This document shows positions 8,490 to 20,833 of a stretch of 64,000 nt of DNA, one piece after another. The stretch is from Coniochaeta sp. PMI_546 (taxonomy: Eukaryota > Ascomycota > Sordariomycetes > Coniochaetales > Coniochaetaceae). The translations under genes were made by a program, and so were the position numbers. How positions within the stretch are numbered: the first letter of the stretch is position 1; every line of letters begins with the position of its first letter. Below the pieces are notes generated by a model. It did no database searches. It was given only the letters and a program-made list of their open reading frames with translations, and was not told the DNA's origin. Location: the NCBI GenBank assembly GCA_021432605.1, contig MU271148.1, forward strand, positions 193,362 through 257,361, written 5' to 3'.

Positions 8490-10598
8490 ATGAAAGTCGT
8501 GAGTCAAGTCGCATGCGCTCCCTTGAGTTGCGCATTCAATGCTGACAGGTCACCGTCTCCTAGACTAAAGACTTGGCGGAGCTATGTGCTTTGCTCATCG
8601 ACGAGATCTATGGCGAACTCCCATCCCGCATCTTTACCGTCCTCCTTAACAGAGGCCGATCCTCCCTAGGCCAACTTGGCCAATACACATCCATGACGCC
8701 AAGGCAACTACGGCACGGCCTGGCAGTTCTGATTCAACAGAACCTTCTCTACTACTACGTCGATCATGACACCAAGTCGGCCACATACGAAGCGAATCCC
8801 GAGCCAGCTTACAACCTCATACGAACGGGAAAAATTCTTGAGATGGTGGAATCCGCACATGGTGCGCCGGTGAAGGATGTCATGCAGAGCCTCCTACTAC
8901 TAGGACAAACCAGAATATCGGACCTAAAAGCAGCCTACGAGGAGAAGATCAAACGGTCGATCGAGGCCGCCCAACACGCCAATGTCGATGCCGACATCGT
9001 CGACGCGGACGCCCCTCCTGCCGCCAAGAAGTCCAACCTCCCCGTGAAGTCGGTCGCCCACCTGAACTCCATAATATGCCGCCTTGCCGAAGCCGAGCTT
9101 GTCGACGTCGTCCATGGTCTGACCTTTGTGAGCCCAGAAGATATCCAGAAGGATGTCGAGGAGCGAGTCACGCGGGTGAAGTTCCCTGGTGGTGTCAAGG
9201 GCGGGAAAGGCAAGGTAGAATTCGAGGAAGCCGTCGCCATGGAGCTCTGCAAGATCCGCAGAGAATCCAAGTCTCTGAAGAGAAAGCTAGAAGAGAGCGG
9301 TGCGACAGCGGTTAAGAGGCGTAAGCTTTTGAACGGTGCTGGGGTCAATGGGGTCAACGGCGTCAATGGCGATACTGACGCCGACGGAGATCCTGTTCTC
9401 GACGTACGTATGCTGTCCGCTACGAAGCAATGGAACTCTGCTGACCACCTACTAGCCTCGACAAGTCATCCGAGTCAACTACGAGAAGTGTCTCGTGGAG
9501 TTACGTAACCGACGCCTAGTCCAGTTCGCATCCGAAACGATCGGAGATACCACCAGCTACGTGTATGCGGTCGTACTCCGGCAACTCACCAAAAAGGTCT
9601 CCCGATGCCATACTGACCCTAGCATGGACATCGGCGATATGGGTGACGAAGATGGCACCCGCAAGCCTGTGGTGACAACCATGGAAATACTCGATAACCT
9701 GCCCACGACGATCGACCCCTCGAATGGCCTTGCGAAGGTATCTCGGAGCCGGATCAACAAGCTTAGCGCGGAAGCAGTGCGGCCGAACCCACCCAATCCG
9801 CATAAAGTTCCCTTTCTGAACGGCGCAGATGATGAGGACGATGAAGAAGATGACGAGTCTGATGCGGAATTGAACGGCAAGCACGAGTCGGAAGACGAGT
9901 CAGACAAGGATGCGAAATCAGGCATCAATGGAAACGCGAGCAAGGTCAGGTTTGCGGAACCTGCGCGGAAGGAGGGCCGGGTGGACATGTTGCGGCAACA
10001 TTTGTATCTGTTGGCCGAGAATAGGATTCCATTCATTCGACAATGTGCTACGGAGCAGTGGACTGTCGATTTCGCGCTTCTCGTTCAGCATCTGCGAGAA
10101 GCGGAGCTGGACACCGTCATTGAGCGGACTGTTGGACGGCAGGGGCTACGTCTGGTCCGCATCCTTCGAAAGAAGGGAAAGCTGGACGAGAAGGCGCTCC
10201 CTTCGATCTCGCTAATGAAGAAGTCGGACGTGCAGAACAAGATGCTGGAGATGGAGATCGCAGGCTTTGTCGACATCCAGGAAGTCCCTCGGGATAACAG
10301 CAGGACGGCTAACAGGACGATTTTCCTCTGGTACACGGATACCGACAGATGCATCCACACTCTCCTCAACAACACGTATAAGACTGCCACTCGGTGCCTG
10401 CAAAGGCTGTCGGTCCATCGACGGAAGGAGAAGGACGTGCTTTTGCTCACTAAACGGACAGACGTCAAGGGGCGGGAGAAAGACGTCATGCAGAAGGAGT
10501 ACTACGACCGGTTCGCCAAACTGCTCGAGATAGAGCGGAAGCTCCTGGGCCACATGATGAGGATGGACGAGATGGTAGCTGTGCTCCGCGACTACTAG
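8490..10598 (+). CDS. RPC82: RNA polymerase III subunit C82 (RPC3)
   Basis: Three exons, 8490-8498, 8564-9403 and 9456-10598, encode 663 residues. The first coding exon is nine bases (M-K-V); it joins T-K-D-L-A-E-L-C-A-L-L-I-D-E-I-Y-G-E-L-P-S-R-I-F, which matches the start of fungal C82 proteins. C82 is the winged-helix subunit of the C82/C34/C31 subcomplex that lets Pol III open tRNA and 5S promoters. The first winged helix covers about residues 5-75 and the later ones lie in the third exon. An acidic linker rich in Asp/Glu (codons near 9830-9905) separates them. The end V-A-V-L-R-D-Y is typical. Exon 2 stops at D-P-V-L-D, and exon 3 continues P-R-Q-V-I-R-V-N-Y-E-K-C-L. A pipeline ignoring the tiny exon would start at an internal Met. 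Confidence 0.92.
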
Positions 10599-11354
10599 CC
10601 GAAGCGCGGCTGCGATGTTGTACAGAAGATTGCACGAATTGCATCTGGACGGAGTTGGGACATGCGGCTTGCATTTGCACGGCGTTCTCTCACGAGGATG
10701 GTACTTTGCTTTGGAGAAGTCCTATGCTAGGACCCAGTGAATTATATCCCCCGGATACCTGTATGATTATCAGGTAGTGCCTACAGCAGGTTGGCACGAC
10801 GCGTGCTTCTCATTTTGCCCTAGGTTGGCACTTAACAGCTCATACAAGAACTCAATCACAACACTGCTGCTCTCAGAGGCGTGCCTGAAATTTCGATGTG
10901 CCTCACATTCTCGAGTCAGACTGAGCTCGAACGTGTATTCCCTACATACGCACAAACCAGTGCCTGACTCGTGTAACGCCGCGATCTAAATACGTGTAGA
11001 ATGGAGGTGAGTGTAAATGTGCGAGATGGATGTGAAAGTAAAGTACCTACCTTATTGAAGTGGTCGTTGATAAGGACGGGAACGATAAGACAGACATTGA
11101 AGCAATTCGCTGCCGGACATCGGAGCTAGTGCGGTCCAAGGACCCCTGTCGGAGCTCTCTTTTTCTCTCAAAAATTGCGTTTTTGGGCGCGTGCCAGTCC
11201 GAAGGAGAATCTGCTCATCGCTGCCGGTGCTGCATTGCATTTGTCCTCCTCGGCTTCTGTCTCTCGATACACATCCTAGATTGCCCTGCCTTCTTATACA
11301 TTCTTTTTTCTTTTCTATACCGAATATAGAATTCGATCTTTAAATATCGGCATC
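10599..11354. other. Intergenic: RPC82 3' flank and GGC1 promoter
   Basis: Both neighbours point rightward. The last 100 bases before GGC1 are pyrimidine-rich (TTCTTTTTTCTTTTC) as in many fungal leaders. No ORF here has family support. Confidence 0.55.
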
Positions 11355-12503
11355 ATGTCTCCGCCAGTTGCTTCCAAGGTCGAGAAGGAGTCCAACTTTG
11401 CTCGTCTGCTCGGATCCGGTATGACGATGCGCCGAACGATACATGCCATCCACCCTGCTAATTTCAACTACAGGCTCTGCCGGTATCTCTGAGTTGGCTG
11501 TTTTCCATCCTGTGCGTCGCATACGAATCCTCTATGGCCTCAACTTCGGGCTGCATTCTAACCCTCTGACAGGTCGACACCATCGCGAAGCGGTTGATGA
11601 GCAACGAGTCCAAGGTACGCGAGCACCTTCACCGCTAGAGTTCGAAGGCGCAGCCATTGACTAAGGTTCTCTGTTCAGGTCAACACAGTTGCCAAGTTCA
11701 ACGCCGTCATCTTCAAGGACAAGGCCAATGCGAGCATCGGCAAGAAGTTCGTCTCTCTCTTCCCCGGTCTGGGATACGCGGCCGGATACAAGGTGCTGCA
11801 GCGGATATACAAGTACGGCGGCCAACCGGTAGCGCGCGACTACCTGACGCAGCACTACGGGTCCAACTTCGAGGCGGCGTTTGGCAAGAAGACTGGAAAG
11901 GCTCTCCTGGCCTCGACGGCCGGCAGTCTGATCGGCATCGGAGAGATTGTCCTGTTGCCCCTTGACGTTCTCAAGATCAAGCGACAGACAAACCCCGAAG
12001 CTTTCCGCGGGCGTGGCGTGCTGAAGATCATCCGGGATGAGGGTTTCGGGCTGTACCGTGGCTGGGGCTGGACCGCGGCACGTAACGCGCCGGGTTCGTT
12101 TGCTGTGAGTTACTGATTGCCTAATTTATCAGATGCTTGCCTCTGCTGACCTGACTAGCTGTTCGGTGGTTCCGCATTCACAAAGGAGTACGTCTTCGGC
12201 CTCCAGGACTACAACAAGGCATCCTGGTTCCAGAACTTCATCGCCTCCATTGCCGGTTCTTCGGCGTCCCTGATCGTGTCGGCTCCTCTCGATGTCATCA
12301 AGACCCGCATCCAGAACAAGAACTTCGACAACCCCGAGAGCGGCATCCGGATTCTCACCAAGATGGCGCGGAACGAGGGATTCTCTGCCTTCTTCAAGGG
12401 TCTCGTTCCCAAGCTTCTGATGACTGGCCCCAAGCTTACGTTCTCCTTCTGGCTGGCTCAGACGCTGATCCCGGCGTTTGACAACATTCTTGCTGGACGG
12501 TAG
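11355..12503 (+). CDS. GGC1: Mitochondrial GTP/GDP carrier
   Basis: Five exons, 11355-11418, 11474-11511, 11573-11614, 11679-12104 and 12159-12503, encode 304 residues. The sequence follows yeast Ggc1/Yhm1 along its length: L-G-S-G-S-A-G-I-S-E-L-A-V-F-H-P-V-D-T-I-A-K-R-L-M-S-N, then L-F-P-G-L-G-Y-A-A-G-Y-K-V-L-Q-R, then G-E-I-V-L-L-P-L-D-V-L-K-I-K-R-Q-T-N-P-E. The three carrier signatures are P-V-D-T-I-A-K-R, P-L-D-V-L-K-I-K and P-L-D-V-I-K-T-R. The carrier imports GTP and exports GDP across the inner mitochondrial membrane, supporting mitochondrial translation and iron homeostasis. Two of the first three exons are only 38 and 42 nt, so the N-terminal third is easily lost in automated models. 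Confidence 0.93.
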
Positions 12504-13374
12504 AACCCTTTTTGATTTCTCTTCTTGGACATGTTTGGGGTCAATGGGCCGGCGTTAGGAGGTGAAAAAAGTGTCAGGGACTGCGCTTTTTGATAGACAC
12601 TGGATTTCCATACAGAGACCGTACTGTGCCTGCTTAGATATCCCGCGCGGTGTTACCTCACAAAAGGTAAATAATAGACGTGTACTCCGCTCTCCACATG
12701 ATTCACCACTTCGCCGATCTGTAGTGCAATATGTGAATGGAAAGTACCTTGGTTATGGAGAAGCTAGACTTAGAGATCCTACAGTCTAAGTCTACCTACT
12801 AGACGTCCTCTGGAATATATTGGATCTGCATTGGCTACTAAGGTACCTACTCTGGTAGAGTCTACATCAGGTACTGTGTACACCAGTGGAAGAACATGGA
12901 CCGTGCGCCTAAGGTAAGCCGTTGAGCAGCGGCTTATCGATAAACAGAGTGACTCTAGCGTCGTAATGGGACATTAAGGAAAGCCAATTAAAAGGCGCCA
13001 GCACTTCGTTGCTGTGGAGATGACATTGCAAGGATAACAAACAACTGCCAGCTCAATTCATGCTTCTCGAGTACGACATGCTAGCGCCATCATCAACCTT
13101 CGGTTGCCCCCCTCGCTTCATAACGGACTCGATTATACCCAGCCCTGTCCCTGCTAGACTTGCGTCAGTCAATCTTTCAACCTTTGCTTCATCTGCGACA
13201 GGTCCTTGCTTGAACTCGGCTGCAACTATCATCTTTTTTATTTGCCGTGTTTTGTCGCGAATAACTCAGACACAATTGTCTGACATCGTTCTGGAGTCTA
13301 GTGTTGAGATCAACACCCACCTCTAGCACCATCAGCATTCCAGACAAACTCCCACCTGCAAAACAATCCACACA
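12504..13374. other. Intergenic: GGC1 3' flank and promoter of the coiled-coil gene
   Basis: 871 bp without a supportable gene. Short repeats of CTAC/TACT words occur around 12780-12870. The final 150 bases are C/A-rich like a leader. Nothing else is recognisable. Confidence 0.5.
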
Positions 13375-16300
13375 ATGCCTCCCGTGGAGCGAGACGCTCC
13401 AGGGGTTTTGGACCGAGCCTTAAAACATCAACATTCCGCGTCATCTGACCATGGCCGCGCTCTCGTCCCAATGTAAGTTTGAACTTCACACTTCCTTCCT
13501 TGTCACATACGCTGCTCAGCATCTATGGCGACCTCACGATGCCGTCGTCATTCCGGCGTTTACTAAGCGGCACCAGGTGGGATAGCTCTGATCCCGAACG
13601 GGCACCACCACCACTGCCCTTGAACCCTCAGTCACCGAGCGTGAGCACATCACGGGCCGGAACCTCAGCTGCCATCCAGTCCGCACATCAAGCCCTCACA
13701 GAGAAGGCCCGCGAAACAGCTCTTGTGCCATCGTTGGCCAAACGGATAGCGGACGTCTCACCAGAGCGATCCATGGCCAAGAACTCAGCCCACCGCCGCA
13801 TGCAGTCTCTACAACCAGGCACAGTCCGCGATCTCAGTTTCATGATTGAGAGCGGCCGAGACTCCAACTCTTCAACACCCAGATCCCCGGAGAAGACGGA
13901 CAAACCATCTACACCCAGCCGGAACAGCCGCGACCCATTCGTGGACTCCAGGACAGACGACCGAGACGAGAAAGCCCTGGTGGCTACTCCGCGACCGGGA
14001 CCGAGCATAACACCCATCATCCGCCCGACGGTCAGACGACCACACCAGAGCATCCTAGGCGAAAATACACCACCCCAATCGGCAACGATGCTCGCCCTCC
14101 AAAACATGTCGACCCCGACACAGCGCGAACCGAGCAAGCCCCAAGAGCCTTCTGAATCTGCCCTTGCTAACATCACGAATACATCGACGGCCATGGTCCG
14201 AGCCCCGGAGTCCCTCAACGCACTGTCATCCCAAATCCTAAGCCTCACAAATATCGCTACATCTCTCCAGAAAGAAATGTCCCAGCTCAGCCGCCGGAGT
14301 CGAGACAACGCAACAGACCTTCTTAGTTTGAGGGAAGCGACGAACACCCGCGACGAGGACATCCGCAAGACGCTGCGCGATCTGGTGCACAACATGTCCG
14401 AAGCCAAGGCCAAAGCGGCGACGCGCGATCCGTACGGCAACCCCCTGATGCTCGAGTCGAGGGCGCATTCGCACGGCTTCACGTCGCCGACGTCGACGGC
14501 GTCCAAGCTCGGCAAGGTCTCGCTTCCGAGAATCCCATCGCCGAACAGCTTTGCAGCTTCCCTCGACAGGGAGAGCATGAGCACCCCTTCACTGTATGGA
14601 CCCGATGCACCGGCGACTGTTGCGTTGCTGGAGAAGATCGTGCGGGAGATGGGCACTCGGGAGGGGCAAGATCTGCTGCTGGTTCGGCTTGCAGAGCTGT
14701 CCGAGCGGCTAAGCGGCATGGCTACGGCTGGGAAAGTCGATGAGCTTCGCAGGGCGGTAGAGTCGAGCCGCCAGGACAAGTCGGTCGTCGCAGCAGCAGC
14801 CGCTGCTGGCGGCGGCGGCCGGGGTGGTAACGGCGGCAACACCCGTAATCGCGCATTGAGCTTCGACGAAGACGGCGACGACGAGGACCGCCGGCTGCGC
14901 GAACTCGACTACAACTACCAATCCACCGGGCCCATGACACAGCGCGTCGAGCGTCTGCTGCAAGATACCGCGAAGGAGCCCAGGCGATCGTCCGCTCCAG
15001 CGGCTACGGTCGTCAACGACGAGGTGATCAAGGTCATCAAGACGGTCAAGGACAGCGTCGCGCAGGGCGGCGGCCTCACAGCCGAAGTGAAGGCCCTCGT
15101 CCGCGAGCTCCGGGGCGAAGTCCTCGGCATGGGACGGGAGATCGGCCGCCGCCTCGACGAGATAGCGGCCCGGAGCGCCAACCGATCCGAGTCCGCCACC
15201 AAGGAGGACATGACCAAGGTGGTCGAGGAGGGGCTCAACGAGATGAAGCAGCACATCAACCACCTGATCAAGGAGCACCGCCGCCAGTCGGCCGCCACGG
15301 CGCAAGCAGCCGCCAAGATCAACGCGGTGGACTATCACGAGATCTACAACGCCATGCGTGCCGCGCTGAAGGATTCTCAGGCGCAGAAACCCCCTACGCG
15401 GGAGCTGAGTCGCGAGGACGTCATAGAGGCCGTCAAGGAGGCGTGGGAGAACTACAAGCCCGAGATCGAGATCCAGCAGATCGGCCTCGAGCGCGACGAG
15501 ATCTTGGCCTGTCTGCAGGAGGGGCTGCGGGCCAACCCCCGGCAGGAGTGGGCCACGCGCGACGAGGTGTTCGAGGCGGTGGTCGAGGGGCTGAGGCATT
15601 TCACCCCGCCACGGGTCGAGACGCAGGCTTCCCTGTCGCGGGACGAGATCCTCGAGGCCGTGAGGGAGTGCCTCGAGGAATTCGAGTTTCCTGTCGCTGA
15701 GGCTGCGCTGGGAGAGGGGGTGGTCAGTCGGGAAGATGTGCTGGATGCTGTTAAGGAGGGCCTCCATGCGCATGACAGCAAGATTACGAGGGAGGAGGTG
15801 CTCGATGCTGTGCAGGAGGGGCTGCATGAGCGCGGTGGGGTGGATGGGATCAGCAAGGAGGATGTGCTGGATGCTGTGCACGTTGCTCTGGAGTCGTATG
15901 AGTTCCCGACTTGCAGTGGCGCCAGGGCAGGGGAGAACTTGAAGGAGGATGTGGTCGAGGCTGTCCGTGAGGGACTGGCGGGGTTGGAGAGCCAGCTGTC
16001 TTCTGCACTTGTGCCTGTGGGAGGAGGAAATATCACCAAGGAGGATGTCATGGATGCGGTTCATCAGAGCCTGAGGTCGTTCGACTTTCCGTTTCCGGAG
16101 AGCGCTACTGCCGCCAGGTCTGTCGGAGGGGATATCTCTCGGGACGACATCGTGGATGCTGTTCGCGAAGGACTCCGGGACCTCGACTTACCGCAACTCT
16201 CCTCGTCTCATGCGCTCATCCCATCCAGTCGCGGAAACGACGCAGACATCGTCGCTCGCCTACAGGATATCATGGAGTTCATGCGCGACGAGTTCAAGGC

Positions 16301-19300
16301 TGTCTCGGACGAGGCCAAGCAGAATGTCGCTGCCAATGGCCGGGACACAGAGCAGGTCCTCGACGCCACGAAAGACGGATTCGAGAGGCTACGCGCCGAT
16401 ATGGAGACCTACGTCGACCGGGCGTGCGGCGAGGCTGGCCAGGAGGAGTTCCTGTCCAACCTTGTCCGCACCCTTGACGGCTTCCGTGACGAGGTTACTG
16501 AGCTTGTCGCCAAATCCTCGGATGGCTCGAGAGAGGTGATCAAGACCGAGATCGAGTCCCTTCGCGAAGCGGTCAACTCGTCGCTCGTCCCGATGCCTCA
16601 TGCTGCTGTCGGGAACCACAAGGAGGTCCTCGAGGCGCTGCAAGACGGTCTGTCCGGACTACGGTCCGAAATCAACAGTCGGCCTATTGCCGGTGTGAAC
16701 GAGATCCTCGACGCTCTCCAGGAGGGACTCGGCGATCTGAGGGGCAGCATTGACAGGCTTCAGAACAAGCCGGTCGACCTCACCGCCAACGACGAGATCC
16801 TCGATGCTCTCAAAGCCGGGTTGGACAGCGTCAGGTCGGAGATCGACGTTCTCCGCGAAGAAAGCAAGAATGACAAAGCGCTGACGACGTTCGACAATGC
16901 TGCCACTGCTATAATCCCGGCGGATATGGCTAAGCACGAGGATATCAAGAACCTCGAGGTGCTAATCACACAGCTTCGGATCAAGGTCGAGGCTATGGAG
17001 ACTCCTCCGATGGCAGCCGCTAATGGTAGTGGTGTGGCCAGGGAGGACCTTGCTGAGATGGAGGAGACTCTACGGACGCTGCAGGACGCGGTCGCTTCTG
17101 TTTCCGACACTGTTGCCGGCATGTCGGTCTCAGTCTTGGGTATGTCTGATGCTGTTAGTGGCGTCTCGGAGTCGGTCCTGGGCGTGTCTGCCAAGGTCGA
17201 GCAGATGGCTAGCCCCGAGGGGCGTGCTAGCACTGACCCTTCGACTAGAGAGGATGTTCAAGCCATCGAGACCATTCTTCGCAACACAAAAGCTCGTCTG
17301 GACGATCTTATCGACGGCGAACAGGCAGTGCGGAAGGAGCATATCGATGTTCTCGAGACACTGATCCTGGAGACCCGCGAGAGCCTGAGCGGCCTGTCGT
17401 CTCACCTGGATTCCGTCTCCCGCAAGGAGGACATCACCATCGTTGAATCGCTAGTCACTCAGGTTGTAGGCGCCTTCGACGAGATGAAAGAGCGTCACGA
17501 GAAGGCACTCGAGGACCCTGAGAAGGTCACCAAGACAGATGTTGACGCCGTCGAGGCTGTGTGTCTTGACGTCAAGGCTCTTGTCGAGCAGGTCGTCAAG
17601 GCTGATCTTGCTGCTCTGCCTTCTAAGGAGGATCTCTTGAAATTGGAGAACCTTCTGAAGGAGTACAAGGGAAAGATTGACGAGAGTGCTGAGTCACAGT
17701 CCAAAGACCTGGAACTACGGCAGCTCGAGACTGTTGGCGTCGGCGAGCGGGTGTCGGAGGTAAAGACCTTCCTGGAGGAGTTCCAGGGAGTCGTCAAGGA
17801 GAAGCTCGATCAAGGCGCGACTGGCATCGATGCCATGAACAAGGTCCTCGATTCTCTGGGCGAGACCATCAACAAGAACGCGACCATCAGCGACGACCTC
17901 AAGGACATGTTCCTCATCATGAAGGACGAGTTCGAAGAGTCCAAGGCCGGAGTCGTGGGCGCCAAGCTCGAGGCGGACGAGAAGTTCCAGCAGACGACTG
18001 ACACGATTGTGACCAAACTCGATGAGCGCATTGGCGAGCTGATCACCAAGTATGACGACTTCCAGCTCGTCATGGAAGATCGCGCTGTGAAGGGCGAGGC
18101 CAGAGACGCCGAGATGGAGGCAGCCATGCTCGGCTCCAAGGCGATTGCTGAGGAGCTGAAGTCGCTTATCGACACACTCGGGAGCGCGGTCACGGACTCG
18201 ATGGAGAAGATGGAGGAGGCGTCCAAGACGGTTTTCACACATGTCGAGGATCTGCTTGCCAAGTCGGACGAGAACCACTCGGACGATAAAGCCGAGCACC
18301 AGCTCACCCGCAACCAAGTCAAGGAAGCGGTCACTATCGTCGAGGGCCTCCAGGGCCACGTCGTCGAGTACCAGCCCAAGATCCTGGAGTCAATCAAGGA
18401 CGTGTTGCTCCTCGTGGGCCAGCACTATGAGCACACCAAGACAGCTACCTCTGACCTCCAGCAGAGCATCACCAGCAAGATCGAAGAGGCGAAGCCAGAG
18501 CCGCTCCTGCTGCAAGACATTCCCAAGTACGACGATACTGGCCTCCACGAGAAGCTCGATAAGCTCGTCGACCACACGACCGAGGCCGACAAGGCGCTCG
18601 CGCAGCTCGAGACGCTTGATGCGGTTCACAAGCAGGTCGTGCAGACCGCCGCCGAGATTTCCGCTTTCCTGGCTGCTCAGACGCAGAGGATCGAGGAAGA
18701 TCACGAGGACCGGGAGAAGACGCTGCAGGAGACTAATGTTGCGCTGGAAAGACGACTTGCTGAGAAAGAACAGCTTGAGGCTAGTATTGCCAGTCTCAAG
18801 GAGGAAAATGAGCGGCTGAAACTTGAACGCGAGGAGGAAGCGCAGCGGCTGAAAATGGAGAGGGAGGAGGAGGCTGCCCGTCTCAAGCAGGAGCGGCAAG
18901 AAGAGATCGACCGGCTCAAACTTGAGCATCAAGAAGAGGAAGATCGATTCCGGCAGAGCCTACGGGAACAGGAGGAGCGGTTCAAGCTCAGCTATCTCGA
19001 GGAAGAGGCGAGGTTCAAGGCCGGTCTGCGCGAAGAAGCCGAGCGGCACAAAGCTTACCTCCAGGAACAGGAGAAGAGATATACATCGAGCCTACAGGAG
19101 GAGGAGGAGAGGCTCAAGAAAGGTCTCCAAGCCCTGCGCGCCGAGCAAGAGAGTCTCAACAGGCAGAAAATGCGACTCTCGGCGGATCTGTCCTCTCTCG
19201 AGACTGCGCTCCGTCTGCGCAAGGAAGAGCTCCACGACATGGAAGCCCGCGCCGAAGGTCTCGAGCGTCGCATACTCGAGGGCGTAATGGACCACTCTCG

Positions 19301-20069
19301 GGTCTTGCTGATGGCCAAAGCCAACCGACCCACCACCAACAGCGCCATGGGCAAAGATCCCATGAGCCGTAAACGAGTCCCGTCACAGAAACCTGCCCCT
19401 CCCCCCAGCGCCCCAATTACCACAGCGACAGCACCAAAAGACAGCAAGCCCAAAACCGCCTTCAACATGGCCATGAGCAGCACCGCTAACCGCTCACTCG
19501 CGGCCCCAAACCAAGCGCGCCGGATCCTGTCGTTGAGCCAAATTACCGGTAACGTCGCTTCGGGCGGGTTCAAGCGCAGCCAGTCCGTCCGGCAGCCCGG
19601 CGGCGCGGGGGCGTATCGCAAGTCCAGCTGGGGTGGAGCTAAGGGCCCCGCCTCCAAGCGGTACGGCGACCTCGGCGGCGACGATCACGACAAGGAGAAT
19701 GCGGGGCGGCCGATTGAGCTTGTGAGGGAGAGCGAGGAGGAGCATCATGATGCGGACCTGGCGCTGATCACGCCGCCTGCTGAGAGTGAGCTGACGCGTG
19801 TGGGGACTGAGAGTGGGTATGGAGATGAGGATGACAGGGGGGATGTCAGCGATGGGGAGACGTTGAGGAGGTCGAGTCGGGGGACGACGGTGTACACCGG
19901 TACGGAGATGAGCTATGATGGGACGGAGGACTACTCTGAGGACGAGGATGGGTATGCGCGGAGTGAGTGGACTGAGAGTGGACTTGGGACTGAGAGTTAC
20001 CTCGGGACTGAGAGTATGGTCAGCGAGGGGGAGACGCCGGGGGGTGAAGTTGTGCTTTACCATGGGTGA
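13375..20069 (+). CDS. Giant coiled-coil repeat protein of unknown function (2196 aa)
   Basis: Two exons, 13375-13472 and 13577-20069, give about 2196 residues. The chosen junction joins R-A-L-V-P-M to W-D-S-S-D-P-E-R-A-P-P-P-L-P-L-N-P. It uses the acceptor at 13574-13576, because TACTAAG, a good branch site, lies just upstream. An earlier in-frame acceptor (13517-13519) would add 19 residues. The N-terminal 400 residues are Ser/Pro-rich and probably disordered. Residues about 573-1408 carry many degenerate copies of an R-E-D-V-L-D-A-V-R-E-G-L-type repeat. Residues 1778-1887 are ten perfect 11-residue charged repeats. The tail is basic, then acidic and Thr/Glu/Gly-rich, with phosphosite-like S-E-S-E words. 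There is no enzyme motif and no membrane segment. Related large fungal proteins with the W-D-S-S-D-P start exist but have no assigned role; a structural scaffold or tether is the best guess. Confidence 0.85.
15196..17700 (+). repeat. Degenerate protein repeat array, consensus [RK]-E-D-V-L-D-A-V-x-E-G-L
   Basis: Within the giant coiled-coil protein (about residues 573-1408) the same 12-residue word recurs at irregular spacing. Examples are L-S-R-E-D-V-I-E-A-V-K-E-A-W, A-T-R-D-E-V-F-E-A-V-V-E-G-L, V-S-R-E-D-V-L-D-A-V-K-E-G-L, I-T-R-E-E-V-L-D-A-V-Q-E-G-L, I-S-K-E-D-V-L-D-A-V-H-V-A-L and V-N-E-I-L-D-A-L-Q-E-G-L. Later copies drift to K-E-D-I-x-x-L-E-x-L-L. I count at least 15 copies in the first half by eye. 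Spacing varies, so this looks like old duplication rather than a young tandem. Confidence 0.8.
18810..19139 (+). repeat. Ten perfect 11-residue (33-bp) hendecad repeats
   Basis: Codons 1778-1887 of the giant protein divide into ten 11-residue units with no slip. Units begin E-R-L-K, Q-R-L-K, A-R-L-K, D-R-L-K, D-R-F-R, E-R-F-K, A-R-F-K, E-R-H-K, K-R-Y-T and E-R-L-K, and mostly end with two or three Glu. An 11-residue period is the mark of hendecad, near-straight coiled coils, as distinct from the usual heptad. The DNA units have diverged, so the array is held by protein selection. Confidence 0.88.
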
Positions 20070-20833
20070 TCATGACGAGTGGCTGTCAATGTTTGGCAGC
20101 TAGAATATGGGCGTCATTGGCAGATTGTTTTACTTCTTGATGGACGTCTTGAAGGTTGTTTGGGTTCTTATGACGGTCTAAGGAATCCTGGGTTTTATGT
20201 TTGGTGTTGGAAGGATGGTTTGCAGATTGACTTTTCTGTCTTCCTATTATGATGATTATACCTAAGGTAGCCTTGAATGGATGTATCCAGTCGAATCAGA
20301 TCGTATCCATCAGTTCCTGTGCTTGTCTACTGCCAGTCTTCCTCTCTGCGTATGTGCAGGACAGAGTTTTGTTTCTAGGGTGCGCTTCTACATAATAAGG
20401 AGACGGATGGAGGATGTTTCGATGGAAACTAAGTGGAGGAAGGCACATTAGGAGGTGAATATCGATGAATATTTACGGTAAAGCCGGCAGTAGAAGCTAG
20501 GTACAAAGGCCTACGATTCCCTTCCTCTGCCAAGTTCTCGAGATGCCGAACCGTCTAGGCTCGTAAGCCAATGTCAAGACCAGTCTTTATCACCGACAAC
20601 CCCTCTTCTGCTGACTTCTCCACAAACAACGACATATATATGTGTTTGAGTCCGACGCATTAGTACAGCCCCTTATCTCTTCACAACTAACTCCTGCAAA
20701 GAAGAACCCAGGTAGCCAGCCCAGTGAATCACCATTGATATCACAAACGTCCGTCTAAACCCCTACTGGTGCTCCCACATCCGCACCTCATTAACACTGC
20801 AGACAGCCCGTCATAACAGAGAAAACTAGAGAA
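20070..20833. other. Intergenic: 3' flank of the coiled-coil gene and SDR promoter
   Basis: 764 bp with no ORF of note. The 200 bases before the SDR start are pyrimidine/A-rich like a leader. No site is claimed. Confidence 0.5.

Noticed and set aside
13479-13576. Upstream extension of the giant coiled-coil ORF as coding
   Set aside because: No ATG opens it in a good context; it is better explained as part of the first intron, with a TACTAAG branch site near 13562.
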